DNA of 64,000 bases from Limonium bicolor (GCA_023374045.1 CM041776.1:117943000-118006999); one strand, 5' to 3'; counted from the first letter of the stretch, positions 1 through 11,507 are shown. Numbers and translations: made by a program. Notes: generated by a model not told the origin, from the letters alone.

Positions 1-824
1 CTAGAATGGCTCGTTGGTCGGAGACTCTACCGTTGGAGTGGCTACTGCCGTGGGTGACCCGCCATAATATATGGGTAACTAGGGACATGTCGTTTTAACG
101 AGACATCGTCACTAGGTATAACTGAAAAATTAAAACAATTGAGAATTATACATTGGCGAACGATATTGGTTTCTATACCATGGACGAGAATTAGTACTTG
201 TTTATCATTCTCGTTGTTTTGCTTGGTTGTTCATTGGTTATACTTGTGGTTATATTATGTATGATGATGGTTGTGTTATTTGTATGGATGTTACTGTTAA
301 TTGTTTTACAGTTTTAAATATTAAAACGGTGTTGCATGTAATGAACCTCATGCTCTCGACCAAATAATTGAGGGGTCTTTGGGGGCATGACGGGGCATGT
401 GATGACATACTCAGCAGGGGCTGATTCCATACCACAAACCATCTTTATTTCAGGTGAATAGCTGGTGGGTCGCAGCGAGGTGACCATTGTGACAGTACGG
501 TTGGTTTAGACTTGGTACGGTGTGATACTCAGGTGGTTTTGGACTCGGGTGTTTAACCAAGTGTATTTGGTTTAGATGCTCACGGTCTGTAATAATTGTT
601 GATGTTAGATTTGTTTTAAGTTGTTTAAGTTCTACTATCTATCTCTTGTGGTCACTGCGGGAATACGTTTCGCAAGTTGATTATCAGGTAATTCGTTATC
701 ACTCGTATGGGCGAGTGATAACAGTGACACCATTAGGGCGACAGTTATTATTTTACCGCTGCGAGATATTATTGTGCGTGACTTTTATAGGATTATTAGG
801 AGCCGAATTAGTAGGGGTGTTACA
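1..824 (+). mobile_element. Downstream part of a long LTR (element E, Ty3/gypsy)
   Basis: The LTR start lies left of the window. The end is placed at 824 because GTAGGGGTGTTACA is followed after four bases by a tRNA-iMet primer site and then a gag start. The last 60 bp carry the CCGCTGCG block also found near the ends of the other LTRs here. Around 335-453 there is a divergent form of the structured block of the other LTRs (GCATG, ATGAAC, then TTTATTTCAG|GTG at 444-455). The short ORFs inside look like chance ORFs. Confidence 0.75.
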
Positions 825-828
825 AAAG

Positions 829-840
829 TGGTATCAGAAC
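829..840 (+). other. Primer binding site of element E
   Basis: TGGTATCAGAAC matches the 3' end of initiator tRNA-Met (usual form TGGTATCAGAGC) with one difference. It lies four bases after the LTR end, the standard position for first-strand priming in plant gypsy elements. Confidence 0.8.
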
Positions 841-1009
841 TCCGCTCTGATTACAAGAGATAGTAGTTTAAGTACCGTGAGCCTAGGTTATTTACACACC
901 AGTACCAGGAGATAGTTGTGAATGATTTGAGTTAAGTTATAGTAGGGAAAGTACAGTATTTATACCTAGAGCTGACTTTGTTCTGAATTCTTCAGATGTC
1001 TTCCGGAAG

Positions 1010-1253
1010 ATGACGTCAGCTGGCAGAGGCAGAGGAGGTGGTGGTGGAAGAGGCGGCGGGCCTGGAGGAGGACCTCCGGAGGCCCCACCCGTGGGCATGG
1101 CTGAGACTGTAGCTGCCGTCTTCGCTCAGCTAGCCCAGTTGGGAGGTATCCATATAGGAGCACCACCTGCACCACCGGTAGTCCCACCCGTACCCGCACC
1201 TAGAGAGCCGAATTGGCTGAAGAGCGTAGCTGACACGCGGGTACCTACCTACG
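1010..1253 (+). CDS. gag N-terminus of element E (cut by assembly gap)
   Basis: An open frame starts with ATG 170 bp after the primer site and runs into the N gap. The visible 81 residues open with a Gly/Arg-rich tract (RGRGGGGGRGGG), followed by Pro/Ala-rich sequence and then NWLKSVADTRVPTY. A basic Gly/Arg-rich start directly after a primer site is usual for gag of Tekay/Del-type gypsy elements. The capsid core and the zinc knuckle would fall in or beyond the gap. The sequence after the gap does not continue this frame with gag-like sequence and looks like a different element. Position, not homology, carries most of this call. Confidence 0.6.
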
Positions 1254-1753
1254 NNNNNNNNNNNNNNNNNNNNNNNNNNNNNNNNNNNNNNNNNNNNNNN
1301 NNNNNNNNNNNNNNNNNNNNNNNNNNNNNNNNNNNNNNNNNNNNNNNNNNNNNNNNNNNNNNNNNNNNNNNNNNNNNNNNNNNNNNNNNNNNNNNNNNNN
1401 NNNNNNNNNNNNNNNNNNNNNNNNNNNNNNNNNNNNNNNNNNNNNNNNNNNNNNNNNNNNNNNNNNNNNNNNNNNNNNNNNNNNNNNNNNNNNNNNNNNN
1501 NNNNNNNNNNNNNNNNNNNNNNNNNNNNNNNNNNNNNNNNNNNNNNNNNNNNNNNNNNNNNNNNNNNNNNNNNNNNNNNNNNNNNNNNNNNNNNNNNNNN
1601 NNNNNNNNNNNNNNNNNNNNNNNNNNNNNNNNNNNNNNNNNNNNNNNNNNNNNNNNNNNNNNNNNNNNNNNNNNNNNNNNNNNNNNNNNNNNNNNNNNNN
1701 NNNNNNNNNNNNNNNNNNNNNNNNNNNNNNNNNNNNNNNNNNNNNNNNNNNNN
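1254..1753. other. Assembly gap, 500 N
   Basis: Exactly 500 N, which suggests a placeholder rather than a measured size. The flanks differ in character: gag of E on the left, A/T-rich TTTTCAAA-repeated sequence on the right. The junction between E and the Tat/Ogre-like element is therefore unknown. Confidence 0.99.
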
Positions 1754-3082
1754 GATTTTCAAAATTGTTATATCCAAAACAGTTTTCAAAATCGATTTCA
1801 ATCAAAGTCTTCCAGAAAATAAACTTTGTCAAATAGTTTGCAAAGACCAGATTTCAAAATCTACTGTTTACAAATGATTTTAAACACTACTTCTCACAAA
1901 TGTTATTTCAAAAACTATTTTCAAAAACAGATTTCAAAAGCCTACTTTCTACAAACGAATTTCAAACAACATTTTTCACCAACATTGCTTCAAAATAGTT
2001 TTTGAAAACAGTTTTCAAAGTTTATTTTCACAAACGTATTTCAAAATAAATGATTTAGTCCCCATGTTGCGACCCGCTATTTTTGAAGTTCAACCCACCT
2101 TCAAGAGCAGCGGTCATTACCGTGGAGCGTACTAGTCATTTGTGTTTTCACATAAGTGGTGGATTTTCACAAAGAACTTGTGCTCGATCATTCACCTTTC
2201 CTTTCTCAAAAAACGCCCCTTATTTCCCTCGTCGGAGCAGATGGAGCGCATGAAGATCAACAACTGCATTCTGAACCGAAAATCAGAGGTGCACCAACCG
2301 AGTCGAGCGACATGAAGACCAGCAACGATTGTTCGAGATCAAATTTTTTGAGAGTCAGAAGAACACCAACCGGTTTTGTTTGATCACAATACCTCTTCGC
2401 TGCAAGAGCCAGAAGATGAGCGAGTAGCCGGTCAAGATCCCGAAGACGAACGAGTGGCCAATCAGAAGCCCAAACATGAATGAGCTGCCAGTCAGAAGCT
2501 CAAAGACAAAGCAGAAGAATTCGGGAGAAGTTTTTATACTCAAACTCCCCCATTTAATGACTTTTAGAATTGATGTATAGGTTTTCCCCTAGCATTCTTT
2601 TCTCTCTTGTCAATTTCTGAATAGACTTTGTGTATAGGTTGTACATTCCCTTTGAATTTATTTAGGTCAATGTGTATAGGGTTCCCCACTCCCTATTTTA
2701 TTTGTGAATAACCGAGCGTCAAAATTCATATTGAGAAAATCCACCACTTCGAAAAACGTGTTTTCAAAACTATTTTCTTTTAGCACATACGACTTACTTC
2801 TTCCCATTTTTGGTCACTTCATATTCATTAATCATGCATGAATCACACCCATCTCAGAAAAATTGCATAATCACATGTTGCATTCCCAACTCACCGCACA
2901 CAAGCATTCACCTCATTTTGTTTAAAAAAGCATACTGACATTCACATTTGTCATATTCTTTTTTCTATTATAACGGTTGTGTTTGCAGGTGATCAACCGT
3001 ATGTACCCACGAGTGAAAGCGTGACCCTCGAAGCAATAACAAGAAATACTAGGGATTCAAGCATCTTCCCATTCGGCATGCC

Positions 3083-3260
3083 ATGTATATAGACACCACC
3101 AACAACAAAAGAGCATATACCAATAAATCATACATCCAAAAAATCATATTCCAAAAAAAAATTCCCAAAAATGCGTACATCCGAAAATTCAAAAAAAATG
3201 CATACATTCAAAAATCCAAAAAAAATCATATATCCAAAAAATCCCAAAAATGCAGTCACT
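3083..3260 (+). repeat. A-rich short tandem repeat
   Basis: Irregular units of about 18-20 bp of the type AAAAATGCATACATTCAAAA alternate with CATATCCAAAAAATC. The short open frames here follow from the lack of T-rich words and I do not regard them as genes. Confidence 0.7.
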
Positions 3261-5204
3261 GTCATGCGTGCGGGACCACCATGCGGGAGTGGTCACTCCC
3301 TAAAAGTCTCAAAACCAGAAGCCAATCATCAACCGAATATCTTTCTGACACAACCTCTCTCACATCACACCTAACAGCTTCTCTCACATAGACCATCTTC
3401 GGGGCTTACAATGACGGGATGACTTCAAACTATCAATTGGAACGACTCAAGCGAGACTAGTAGCCTTCACTCATGCATTGCAAAAAAAAACACCAAAACA
3501 TTCAGTCAAATCCATCCATTCATCATCACCTCCACTTCAGCATATGCGTAGTAATTCCATATTACCACAACATATTGCATGGTAGATTGCATCGCATACT
3601 CCATATCGAAATGACATTTAGGAAAATCTTGATTGATTGTTTGAACAGAGTGTGTGAACCACTAAACTCTCAACCCGTCAATAAGTACAAGGGTCCAATC
3701 AAAATCAGCACCACAAATCAAGTGAGTAGTGTGCAAAGAGTGGTATTTTCCTTGAATTTCAAATGAATGTTTTGGACAATCCAATGATGAGGAAAGATAG
3801 AGCGAGTCCACAGAGGTAAAACCACGAGCGACTTGTGCTTTCCTTCAGCACATGGAGAGGCACAATTCATAGCGAGATCAATGTCGATAAACAAGATACG
3901 AACTGTGATCCATGCAAAGATCTGAGAATAGTAAGAAAACAATCATTGACTAATGAGAATGACGAGGCACTTAGGAATAAACAATCTTCACAAAACCAAA
4001 AAGCTTTGACTGCCCTGGATTTAACCTAATCCCTACATAATCCCTAGTGAGCCCCGCTGAGCCTTTCACGATAAAACTTTTTCTGTGAACTCCACAACAT
4101 GCCAACCCACGTACATATACTTACTTGGCCTTGCAATAGAGGATCTCGAAGGAGCCGGAGCCATGGCCCTCCCCACCATCTTTCACAAAAAACAATAAAA
4201 TGTTCGAAGAAATCAAGTGAGTCAATGCAACTCCAAAGCCAAACACCAAAAAAACACAAAATGGTCAAAGAAATCAATGAGTCAAGGCAACTCGGAAGAT
4301 GAAAGCCAAAATACAAAGCAGAGAATGTTTGAAAAGTTGATGAGCCAAGCGCAATTTCAAAAACGCAAAAATGAGAAGAAATTCAAGTCGTACACCAGAA
4401 GAGGAAAGAAGGAGATATCCAAACCAAAGGACCAATGATGTCCCGGAAAAATGATAAGGGGTAATCAAAACCCGTCTAATCATTCCACCCATGACAAAGG
4501 TGAAACATGTCCTCCATTGCACAAAAGCTCCACAATTCCCAAATAAATCCTCCAATCCCATGTGACATACATCATACCCCTCAGCCCCGTTATAACCCAA
4601 TAAAAGACCTCTGACTCGTTAGTTGATGAGCGTTAACTGAAAGTATCGGATCTGAAACATGAATCATAAGCTTCGTACTTGTTATCAACATGTCCCATCT
4701 TTCCAAAGGGACCATGAGCGAATGAGTGTGACCTTATCTCACACAGAGTGCGAGTGACTCATTGATTAAAGCACCACACATAAACAGCCTACCCCGTTGC
4801 AGGTGAGGAATTTGTAAGGATCGGAAAGTCCAAAACCTCGAAAGAAATTCTTAGGGAAATATTGCTCCGACCATCAAGAGTATCATCACGACATTTGCAC
4901 ACGCGACCATACTCACGAGAGATTGACCCACATCCCTCCATGAGAGGAAAGTGATTCACGCTTTTAAGCTCAATAATCACTCAAGATCCAATCGAAGATG
5001 TCTTATATTCGTAAACCTCATAGTAATAGAGATAGAACCGTACCCTTCTCTCCAAAAACTACATATGCATTTTGCATCTCTTCTAGCATTTATATTTGCA
5101 TGCATTATAACCACTTCATTTTCAACATCCGACTAGTAAGAACTCCACCTAGTCTCGCTGAAAGTCAGTTTCAGTTGTGTTGAAGCATAACTTTTGATCA
5201 AAAG

Positions 5205-5460
5205 ATGTCAACTGGAGCCATTCCGGGCCATTATCGAGCTACATCGAACCATCTCGGAGCCATCCTGGGCTATTCTCAAGCTACATCGAATCAAACTAAA
5301 GCCATTCGAAGCCGTAAAGACAATCCCGGAGCCATCCAGCGTCATGCTCGAGCCTCATCAACACCATATCTAGAACCAAGCTGGAGCCACGCGGGAGCCA
5401 TCCTCAGACATTGAGACCATCCCAGAGACCATCCCCAGGGCTACACAGAAGCCATTTTCT
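5205..5460 (+). repeat. GGAGCCAT-rich repeat block 1
   Basis: The words GGAGCCAT, GAGCCAT and ACATCGAA recur at intervals of roughly 25-40 bp. The units are irregular. The same word recurs at 5600-5660 and in the second block at 5860-6200. Confidence 0.7.
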
Positions 5461-5486
5461 CACCAAAACCTTGCTTACAGAGTTTC

Positions 5487-5553
5487 GAACTACGTATGGT
5501 CTGATCTCAATACGAAATTGAGTACGTAGGCAGCCCGCCCAGGGTGCGACCAC
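5487..5553 (+). repeat. Tat/Ogre-type GAACTACGT conserved LTR motif, copy 1
   Basis: GAACTACGTATGGTCTGATC is followed by a short inverted repeat, ACGTAGGCAGCCC and GGGTGCGACC. The same block with few changes is at 13439-13505 inside the long LTR. From memory of the family, GAACTACGT...GTACGTAGG is a common block in LTRs of the Tat lineage. This copy suggests 5' LTR material upstream of the satellite, but I find no further alignable LTR sequence around it. Confidence 0.6.
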
Positions 5554-5859
5554 TTCACAGGCGAAAGTTCCCCTTTCTTCCTCGCCATCACCAAATAGAG
5601 CCATCTCGTAGCCCTTCCCGGAGCCATCCCTCGCTATCCTGGAGCCATCATGAGAGAACCCTGAAGTCATAACCGGACCGAAGCAGTCTATCCATGGCCA
5701 AGAAGTTATCAACCACGACAAAAATATCTACCACATCAAAATACGTCAAACACAACACAATCCACCAATCACATCAACCCACCATTCGACTCAAAATCCA
5801 AAACAAATCAGAACCCACCAACCATCCTAGAGCCGTTGCTCATAGTGGGGTCATGAATC

Positions 5860-6220
5860 ATGTTAGAGCCATCCGATCATACCGGAGCCCTTGGAGCATA
5901 TCGAAGCCATCTAATCATATCGAAACCGTCGAGGTCCCAAGATCACTTATTCACAAAAAAAATCGTCCACTCAAAGATCAATCGCAAAATCACAAAAAAA
6001 AACTCAGGAGCCATACCGGAGCCATCTCGAACTCTGGAGCCAAGGGTCATACCGAATCCCGAAACCATAGTGCACATCGGGCCGAGACCACCAAAACAAA
6101 AAAATCAGGAGCCATACCGGAGCCATCTCGAACTCTGGAGCCAAGAGTCCTACCAAATCCCGAGACTATAGTGCACATCGGGCGAGACTGTCAAAACAAA
6201 ACCGAAACACAAGTCCCACA
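5860..6220 (+). repeat. GGAGCCAT-rich repeat block 2, with a ~105-bp tandem duplication
   Basis: Two near-identical units begin at about 6004 and 6109. Each runs AGGAGCCATACCGGAGCCAT, CTCGAACTCTGGAGCCAAG, then an ATAGTGCACATCGGGC end. The open frames across this block are by-products of the repeat. Confidence 0.75.
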
Positions 6221-6399
6221 CTGACAAAGTCAAGGGCCACATCAACAAAAAACACTCGACTATCACATCCCTCATGAAAACAACCAAAAAGCATCCAATC
6301 CCGGATCAATCCGCAATCAAAGCCATCCTCAAATCAATCTACCACCACAAACAACTTCAGATTAACCACTTGCCGCAGTGAGTTTCGTACAACTCCTTC

Positions 6400-7345
6400 A
6401 ATGCATTCTAGGCCCGTCATCAGTCCTAGAGCTAGACACCAAGATCTAGTTGAGGCCCGTCATTAGCCCTCATGCATAACTTATATACCGGTTGTATTCT
6501 AGGCCCGTCTTTAGTCCTAGAGCTAGACATCGAGATCTAGTTGAGGCCCGTCGTTAGTCCTCATACAATTCGAAGATGCATTCTAGGCCCGTCATCAGTC
6601 CTAGAGCTAGACACCGAGATCTAGTTGAGGCCCGTCGTTAGCCCTCATGCATAACTTATATACCGGTTGTATTCTAGGCCCGTCTTTAGTCCTAGAGCTA
6701 GACATCGAGATCTAGTTGAGGCCCGTCGTTAGTCCTCATACAATTCGAAGATGCATTCTAGGCCCGTCATCAGTCCTAGAGCTAGACACCGAGATCTAGT
6801 TGAGGCCCGTCGTTAGCCCTCATGCATAACTTATATACCGGTTGTATTCTAGGCCCGTCTTTAGTCCTAGAGCTAGACATCGAGATCTAGTTGAGGCCCG
6901 TCGTTAGTCCTCATACAATTCGAAGATGCATTCTAGGCCCGTCATCAGTCCTAGAGCTAGACACCGAGATCTAGTTGAGGCCCGTCGTTAGCCCTCATGC
7001 ATAACTTTATATACCGGTTGTATTCTAGGCCCGTCTTTAGTCCTAGAGCTAGACATCGAGATCTAGTTGAGGCCCGTCGTTAGTCCTCATACAATTCGAA
7101 GATGCATTCTAGGCCCGTCATCAGTCCTAGAGCTAGACACCCAGATCTAGTTGAGGCCCGTCATTAGTCCTCATGCATAGGTAGATTGGTCGTATTCTAG
7201 TCTTTAGACCTAGAGCTAGACACCGAGATCTAGTTGAGGCCCGTCGTTAGTCCTCATACCACCGACTATCACATTCTAGGCCCGTCATAAGTCCTAGCGC
7301 TAGACGCCGAAGTCTAGTCGGGGCCCGTCATAAGTCCCCACTCGT
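6400..7345 (+). repeat. 175-bp higher-order tandem satellite
   Basis: ATGCATTCTAGGCCCGTCAT recurs at 6401, 6576, 6751, 6926 and 7102, giving periods of 175, 175, 175 and 176 bp. Each 175-bp unit holds two related ~88-bp subunits, both with CTAGAGCTAGACAYCGAGAT and TTGAGGCCCGTCGTTAG. After 7180 the units become shorter and more diverged and end near 7345. Tandem arrays in the 3' untranslated region just before the 3' LTR are known for Ogre/Tat elements, which fits the position. Confidence 0.95.
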
Positions 7346-7387
7346 ATGGTACTCATATCTCACACTTGGGAATGCCCCAAGCTGCAG

Positions 7388-7488
7388 TGAGAATTTTTGG
7401 CGTCCTGTCAACCTTGATCCAATCCTGCAAACCTTCTGTTGCAGAATTGAATCAAGGGGAGCCATCTGTAGACACCAAAAATTCTCAC
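7388..7488. repeat. ~100-nt imperfect inverted repeat across the LTR junction
   Basis: The left arm 7388-7430 (TGAGAATTTTTGG, then CCTTGATCCAATCCTGCAA) pairs with the right arm 7440-7488 (TTGCAGAATTGAATCAAGG, then CCAAAAATTCTCA). Sixteen of 17 outer and 17 of 19 inner positions match, and the tip is about nine bases. The right arm contains the polypurine tract and the first ~22 bases of the LTR. Confidence 0.85.
7454..7466 (+). other. Polypurine tract of the Tat/Ogre-like element
   Basis: AAGGGGAGCCATC directly precedes TGTAGACACC, the typical LTR start. This is the expected site of second-strand priming. Confidence 0.65.
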
Positions 7489-7840
7489 CCCATAAAGTAA
7501 ATTTCGAAATAATAAGAGGGGTCGTCGCCTTTCTTTTTCAAAACATATTAGCGTGCGTGCCATAACGAAACCGTCATTTTATAACCTTTTTCAAAGCATT
7601 TCATAAAAACACGATTTTCCAAAAAAATGAATTTTCAAACAATAATCCGGTTTTAAACCCGTTCATCTTGTTTTATTTACTTATATTATTATTTACATTC
7701 TATAATTTCGTGTCATTAGATTAGTCTTCTCTTTTTCCTTGTATACTTTCTTTTAAACTCGTAGCATTTTTAGAGGAGTTATCCAGTTGAAGTTAGAGCT
7801 CTTGTATTATTTTCTCTCATTTGTATATTGAATTATGCAT

Positions 7841-7897
7841 TAGTATGATTGGTCATTGTGTTTACTGAGAGAGCTATTGGTCCCAAGTTCGAATCTT
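7841..7897 (+). other. tRNA-like sequence 1 (Pol III box A/B pair)
   Basis: TAGTATGATTGG (7841) resembles box A. CAAG-TTCGAAT-CTTG around 7884-7898 forms a T-arm with a canonical seven-base loop. There is no convincing acceptor or anticodon stem, so this is not called as a tRNA gene; a tRNA-derived SINE head or relic is more likely. Confidence 0.35.
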
Positions 7898-7977
7898 GAT
7901 GGAAACAGAGAGTATTCTCTTATTTTATTTCAGCTCAAATCACAGATTTATGCCTATTTTCTCCACACTTATACTAA

Positions 7978-8052
7978 GTGATGCGGTAGCACAACTGGTC
8001 TGTCTCTATGGGAAGTATGCAAAAGCCCTGGGTTCAATACTCGGGAACAACA
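7978..8052 (+). other. tRNA-like sequence 2 (Pol III box A/B pair)
   Basis: TAGCACAACTGG (7987-7998) fits the box A pattern TRGYNNARNNGG, and GGTTCAATACTC (8031-8042) resembles box B at normal spacing. CCTGG/TCGGG can form a T-stem with wobble pairs. It lies 75 bp after the first tRNA-like unit, both upstream of the LTR TATA box. A tRNA-derived SINE fragment is the simplest reading. Confidence 0.45.
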
Positions 8053-8220
8053 TAACCTCAATTTTATTCTTTTCTCGACCAACAGACCAACCAGATGCGG
8101 CCCGTCCTCCATTGGGTCCGATTTTTGCAGCCCAACAATCTCAATAAAACCCATTTGATTTAACTAGCCCAGTAAAAATGCCAATTAGTCTTTCTCCATT
8201 AGAAACCCTAGTCTACTGCT

Positions 8221-8228
8221 TATAAAAG
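8221..8228 (+). promoter_or_regulatory. TATA box of the Tat/Ogre-like LTR
   Basis: TATAAAAG follows GAAACCCTAGTCTACTGCT and precedes AAGAACAAAAAAACC, a usual plant LTR promoter arrangement about 750 bp into the LTR. Transcription would start around 8250. Confidence 0.6.
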
Positions 8229-8249
8229 AAGAACAAAAAAACCTTACAG

Positions 8250-11060
8250 TGGCCAAGACATTCCCGTATTATTCTCTTCACATGCAACCGCCGCTACCTT
8301 CTCATATCTTGGTCATCGATTATCCTTTTATCTCCAGAAACCAAAACGAGACTAAACTACTCCTTCCCAATACTCCTTTCTTCTTCCTCTCGATCTTCAA
8401 ACGAAGCTCTAGAACACCCGGTAGCCACGATCGACCTCGACCTTCGACAAGCCTTCAACATTGCCGACAGCATGCTCTTTTCTTTTTACGTCCTTCAAAC
8501 TCCTATTACCCCCGTCTAGTCGTTTTTTCGGCGGAAGAACAACCCACCAACACCATCGCCTTCTTTGCACCCATCAGAAATCAAACCCACCTCCTCCTTC
8601 GCCGGGAACCACCACTCTTCCCTTCATTCCCTACATCTGATCTTCCTTTGTTTCGATTTTATCTCGCCTCGGTTATTCCCCACTATTCTCTCAGGGAAAA
8701 TCTCGATTTCAAACTCTGTTTTCATTCTCCAACTTCTTTCTTCTGAACTCGATGGCTCGCATCTTCTCGCCAGAGGAACCAAACCTGTGATGGCGAAGTC
8801 TAAACATGACTCTATCGGAACTGATTTCCGAAGGAAGAGTTATTTCTTCTCATCTTCATTTTCTTTTTACCGCGAGCAAACTCCGGAGCTAGAGCGTCGA
8901 ACTTCCATTTCGCGCGACTCTAGTTCCTGCAAAAATAATAAAAAAAAAACCTACTCCTCTGTCTTGTTTCATTTTTGCAAACATTTGCATGTTTGGTTAC
9001 TAAATGGCTGAGGATAGAAATGGATGTTTGAACGGATGATATTGTCAGAAGTATATAGTTTCGTAGCCCCTTTTCTTCCCTTTTTTTGTATAGTCGATCA
9101 TAGAGAATTAGAGATCCTTCAAAGCTGTTGTTCCTTGCATTTGCTGGTTCTTTTGTTTTCGACCTATTGACAAACCCGACCCAGGGAGATGGTTCCCTGC
9201 GCAAGCGATTTTGTTGGAATTCATTTAATGCTGAGCCTGTTAGTCGCTGTTTTCCATAGAACTCATACACAAAGTCGAAAATTCCCTGTTGTACCTCTAT
9301 TAATTGTATGAATGCGCTACCACGAATACCGGACTTCGACATGGGTCTATGGGTTCAAAGATTGCAAGAAATCGTTTGTCTATCCGTTTCTGTTCAAGGT
9401 TCTTTTGCTTTCTATTTGAAGCATTTAGAATCGATTTCGAACTCCAGTTTTGTTCTCATTTTCGTTTCAGTAATCTTGGTACGTCAATGGCTACCAGTTT
9501 TGTTTTTGTATTCATATGAAAGAGTGAGACAAGAATATCGGTGGCTTATCTTTGCTATCCTTTCATTATATATGTTATCCACGTATAATATCGCAGAGAT
9601 GGTTCTGATATGGGTTTTTTTTTAGCTATGAAATCCTATCATCTATCTGGTAAATATCATGTAAACGGCGCATCATTAATGTCGATTTAAGCTCTTATAC
9701 TCCTTCGGATCTATTTCATGGATTTGCTGCTATTTAGTGGATGCTCTCAGTCGCATCATGTTCGCCATATTCTGGCCTGGGTTCTCGTTGCTTCACCCAA
9801 GTTGTGTTGCTTAGTTTTATTTCTTGACAGGGAATTAATTCACTCAATTGTCTGCGTATCTGTCAGGGTAAATATGTTTTGCTTAGCGTTGTTTAAATTC
9901 ACTGTCGCGAGCATTTGTTTTCTCAATCTTCTGGCTCGATTTTCTGTCTCAAAGCGCTTGGGTTGGAACGTTTCTCTTTAATACACAACTTATTCGATTT
10001 CTGTATTGTGTTCAATGTTGGGTTCACATAGCTGATCTTATATTTTTGTTTCTTGGCTGAGGTATCTCTTTGGAGTTTTAGTTGAAGCATGCTTGCGGTC
10101 TGGTTGATCATGGACTTGATGGGCGAGCTAAGGTGGCAGACTTTGGTGCTTCATATCTCTTCATAAAGAACGCTACCAGCTAAATTCCTCACTAGAAAAT
10201 CTCTATCTAGTTTTTGTTTCAAATGCTAAATTGCTCTATGCCTATCATTGGATATATGTTTGTATCTCCACTTGACGTGTTCAGAGAAGATTTATCCTTG
10301 CATTACTGATTTATCATACTTTCGTATCTCTTGCTGGCATTGGAATCTGTGTGTTTTGCTAAGGTTTAATTGAGGTAGACGCTTAAGTTCTATTGTTTTC
10401 TCCCCTTGTTTATGTGGCTAAGAGTGGCTTAATCCGACAACCTGTTTGAAATTCAAAACAAAAGAAGTGAGGAAGGACTAATTGATTAGAACTTTGGATT
10501 CAAGTTATAACTCCCAATTTAGCGTATTGGACTAGCGGTATCTACCTCTGATAATTCTTGGCTATGAAAGATGTTTATTTTCGGTCTAACCTGGTGTCTT
10601 CCTGACCTGTACAATTAAATGTGTTAATTCCGTACATGAGATATGTCGACCATGAGGATAAATTTGTGTGAGACTTTTAGGCTTTAGTGCATAATCTCGT
10701 TTCTCAAGCATTCTTGGAAATAACATTCTCGTGACTGAAATTTGCAAATAGCTTCGACTCCAGCCCTTATTTGCTTTGTGGTCAAATTCATTCGTTTTAT
10801 CACGATTGCTTTCCGATTTACCTTTGCATTGTACGTCCGCATTCACTACTGTTACCTCGATCTCTTTGACATTGGTTGACCAACATTTTTTTTCTTTTAG
10901 AAAAGGTTTAGAATAATTTATTTAGTAACCCACACTTTAGGAATCATTGTACATACTCATCTGTGTCATTTAAGCTCACGTTATGTTTACATGGTTTATT
11001 TTTGGTTTCAAATTCATGACTATCATCATTATATGTTCATATTGTATAGTTTAGCTTGGT
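8250..11060 (+). mobile_element. LTR interior without recognisable genes (R/U5 part)
   Basis: This is gene-like in composition, with T-rich stretches resembling introns, but holds no long conserved ORF. The open frames at 8249-8746 and 9308-9625 give no family resemblance I recognise. The only protein-like trace is the kinase-type peptide at 10082-10183. The block may be long LTR leader or captured host sequence. Confidence 0.4.
10082..10183 (+). pseudogene. Possible receptor-like kinase fragment (DFG region)
   Basis: In one frame the translation includes DGRAKVADFGAS, matching the activation-segment start of plant receptor-like kinases of the wall-associated type, where RAKVADFGAS is common. 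D and G of DFG bind the Mg-ATP site in real kinases. The frame closes with TAA after NATS, and no APE, HRD or other kinase motif is found around it. It is therefore a captured scrap at most. About 12 convincing residues is little, so chance remains possible. Confidence 0.35.
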
Positions 11061-11507
11061 GATTATTGGGCCCAGCCCAATGTAGAGGTCCAAGGACATA
11101 GGAAGCCCTAGTTAGCCCATAGGTCATCCCTTTTGTAGAAAAGCTTTAGGTTCGGGGTGTCCTCAATGCATACGGGTCCTAGACACGGTCCATGTGAGGA
11201 ATACCCATTTTCCTTAAAACTTTCCAAATCATCCCCTAATTCAGAATAAAATGTACAATCAACAAAATCCAATCCAATTGTAAATCCAAATAATTTTCAT
11301 TCAGGCATGACTTAAGCCCACTAGCTCCAGTGCAATAATTTCAAACAAATTTTGTAATCAGCCCATTTTGGAAATCTACTTTCAAAACCACCCTACCAAG
11401 TCTGGCCCAAATATCCAAAGCCGGCCCAACCTCAGCTCGGCCTAATATCTAAAAATGGCCCAATATCAAAACTCGGCCCATCCCTTAAATAACCGGCCCA
11501 TCACCAA

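Larger units (their letters stand above)
1754..5486 (+). mobile_element. Non-coding internal region of a Tat/Ogre-like LTR element
   Basis: No gag, protease, RT or integrase motif is visible on either strand. The start (1754-2060) is rich in TTTTCAAA, like the interior of the LTR at 7467-14239. At 2230-2520 short 'agaagatgaacgag'-type units recur. Around 5060-5110 there is a run of TGCATTT/GCATGC words. I assign it to the Tat/Ogre-like element because it leads without a break into the satellite, polypurine tract and LTR to its right. It is either a long 3' untranslated region or the inside of a non-autonomous derivative. Confidence 0.5.

Noticed and set aside
1254..1822. Open frame running through the N gap as one 270-residue protein
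   Set aside because: Ns translate as open frame. Sequence after the gap is not gag-like and belongs to another element.
6400..7345. Regular repeat-spacer pattern that could suggest a CRISPR array
   Set aside because: The so-called spacers are themselves repeated, the unit is 175 bp, and the setting is a plant retrotransposon.
7841..8052. Functional tRNA genes
   Set aside because: No acceptor stem or clear anticodon arm; only box A/B and T-arm-like parts.
8249..9011. Ser/Pro/Leu-rich ORFs of 148 and 165 residues
   Set aside because: They lie directly after the LTR TATA box in CT-rich leader, overlap each other in different frames and show no domain.
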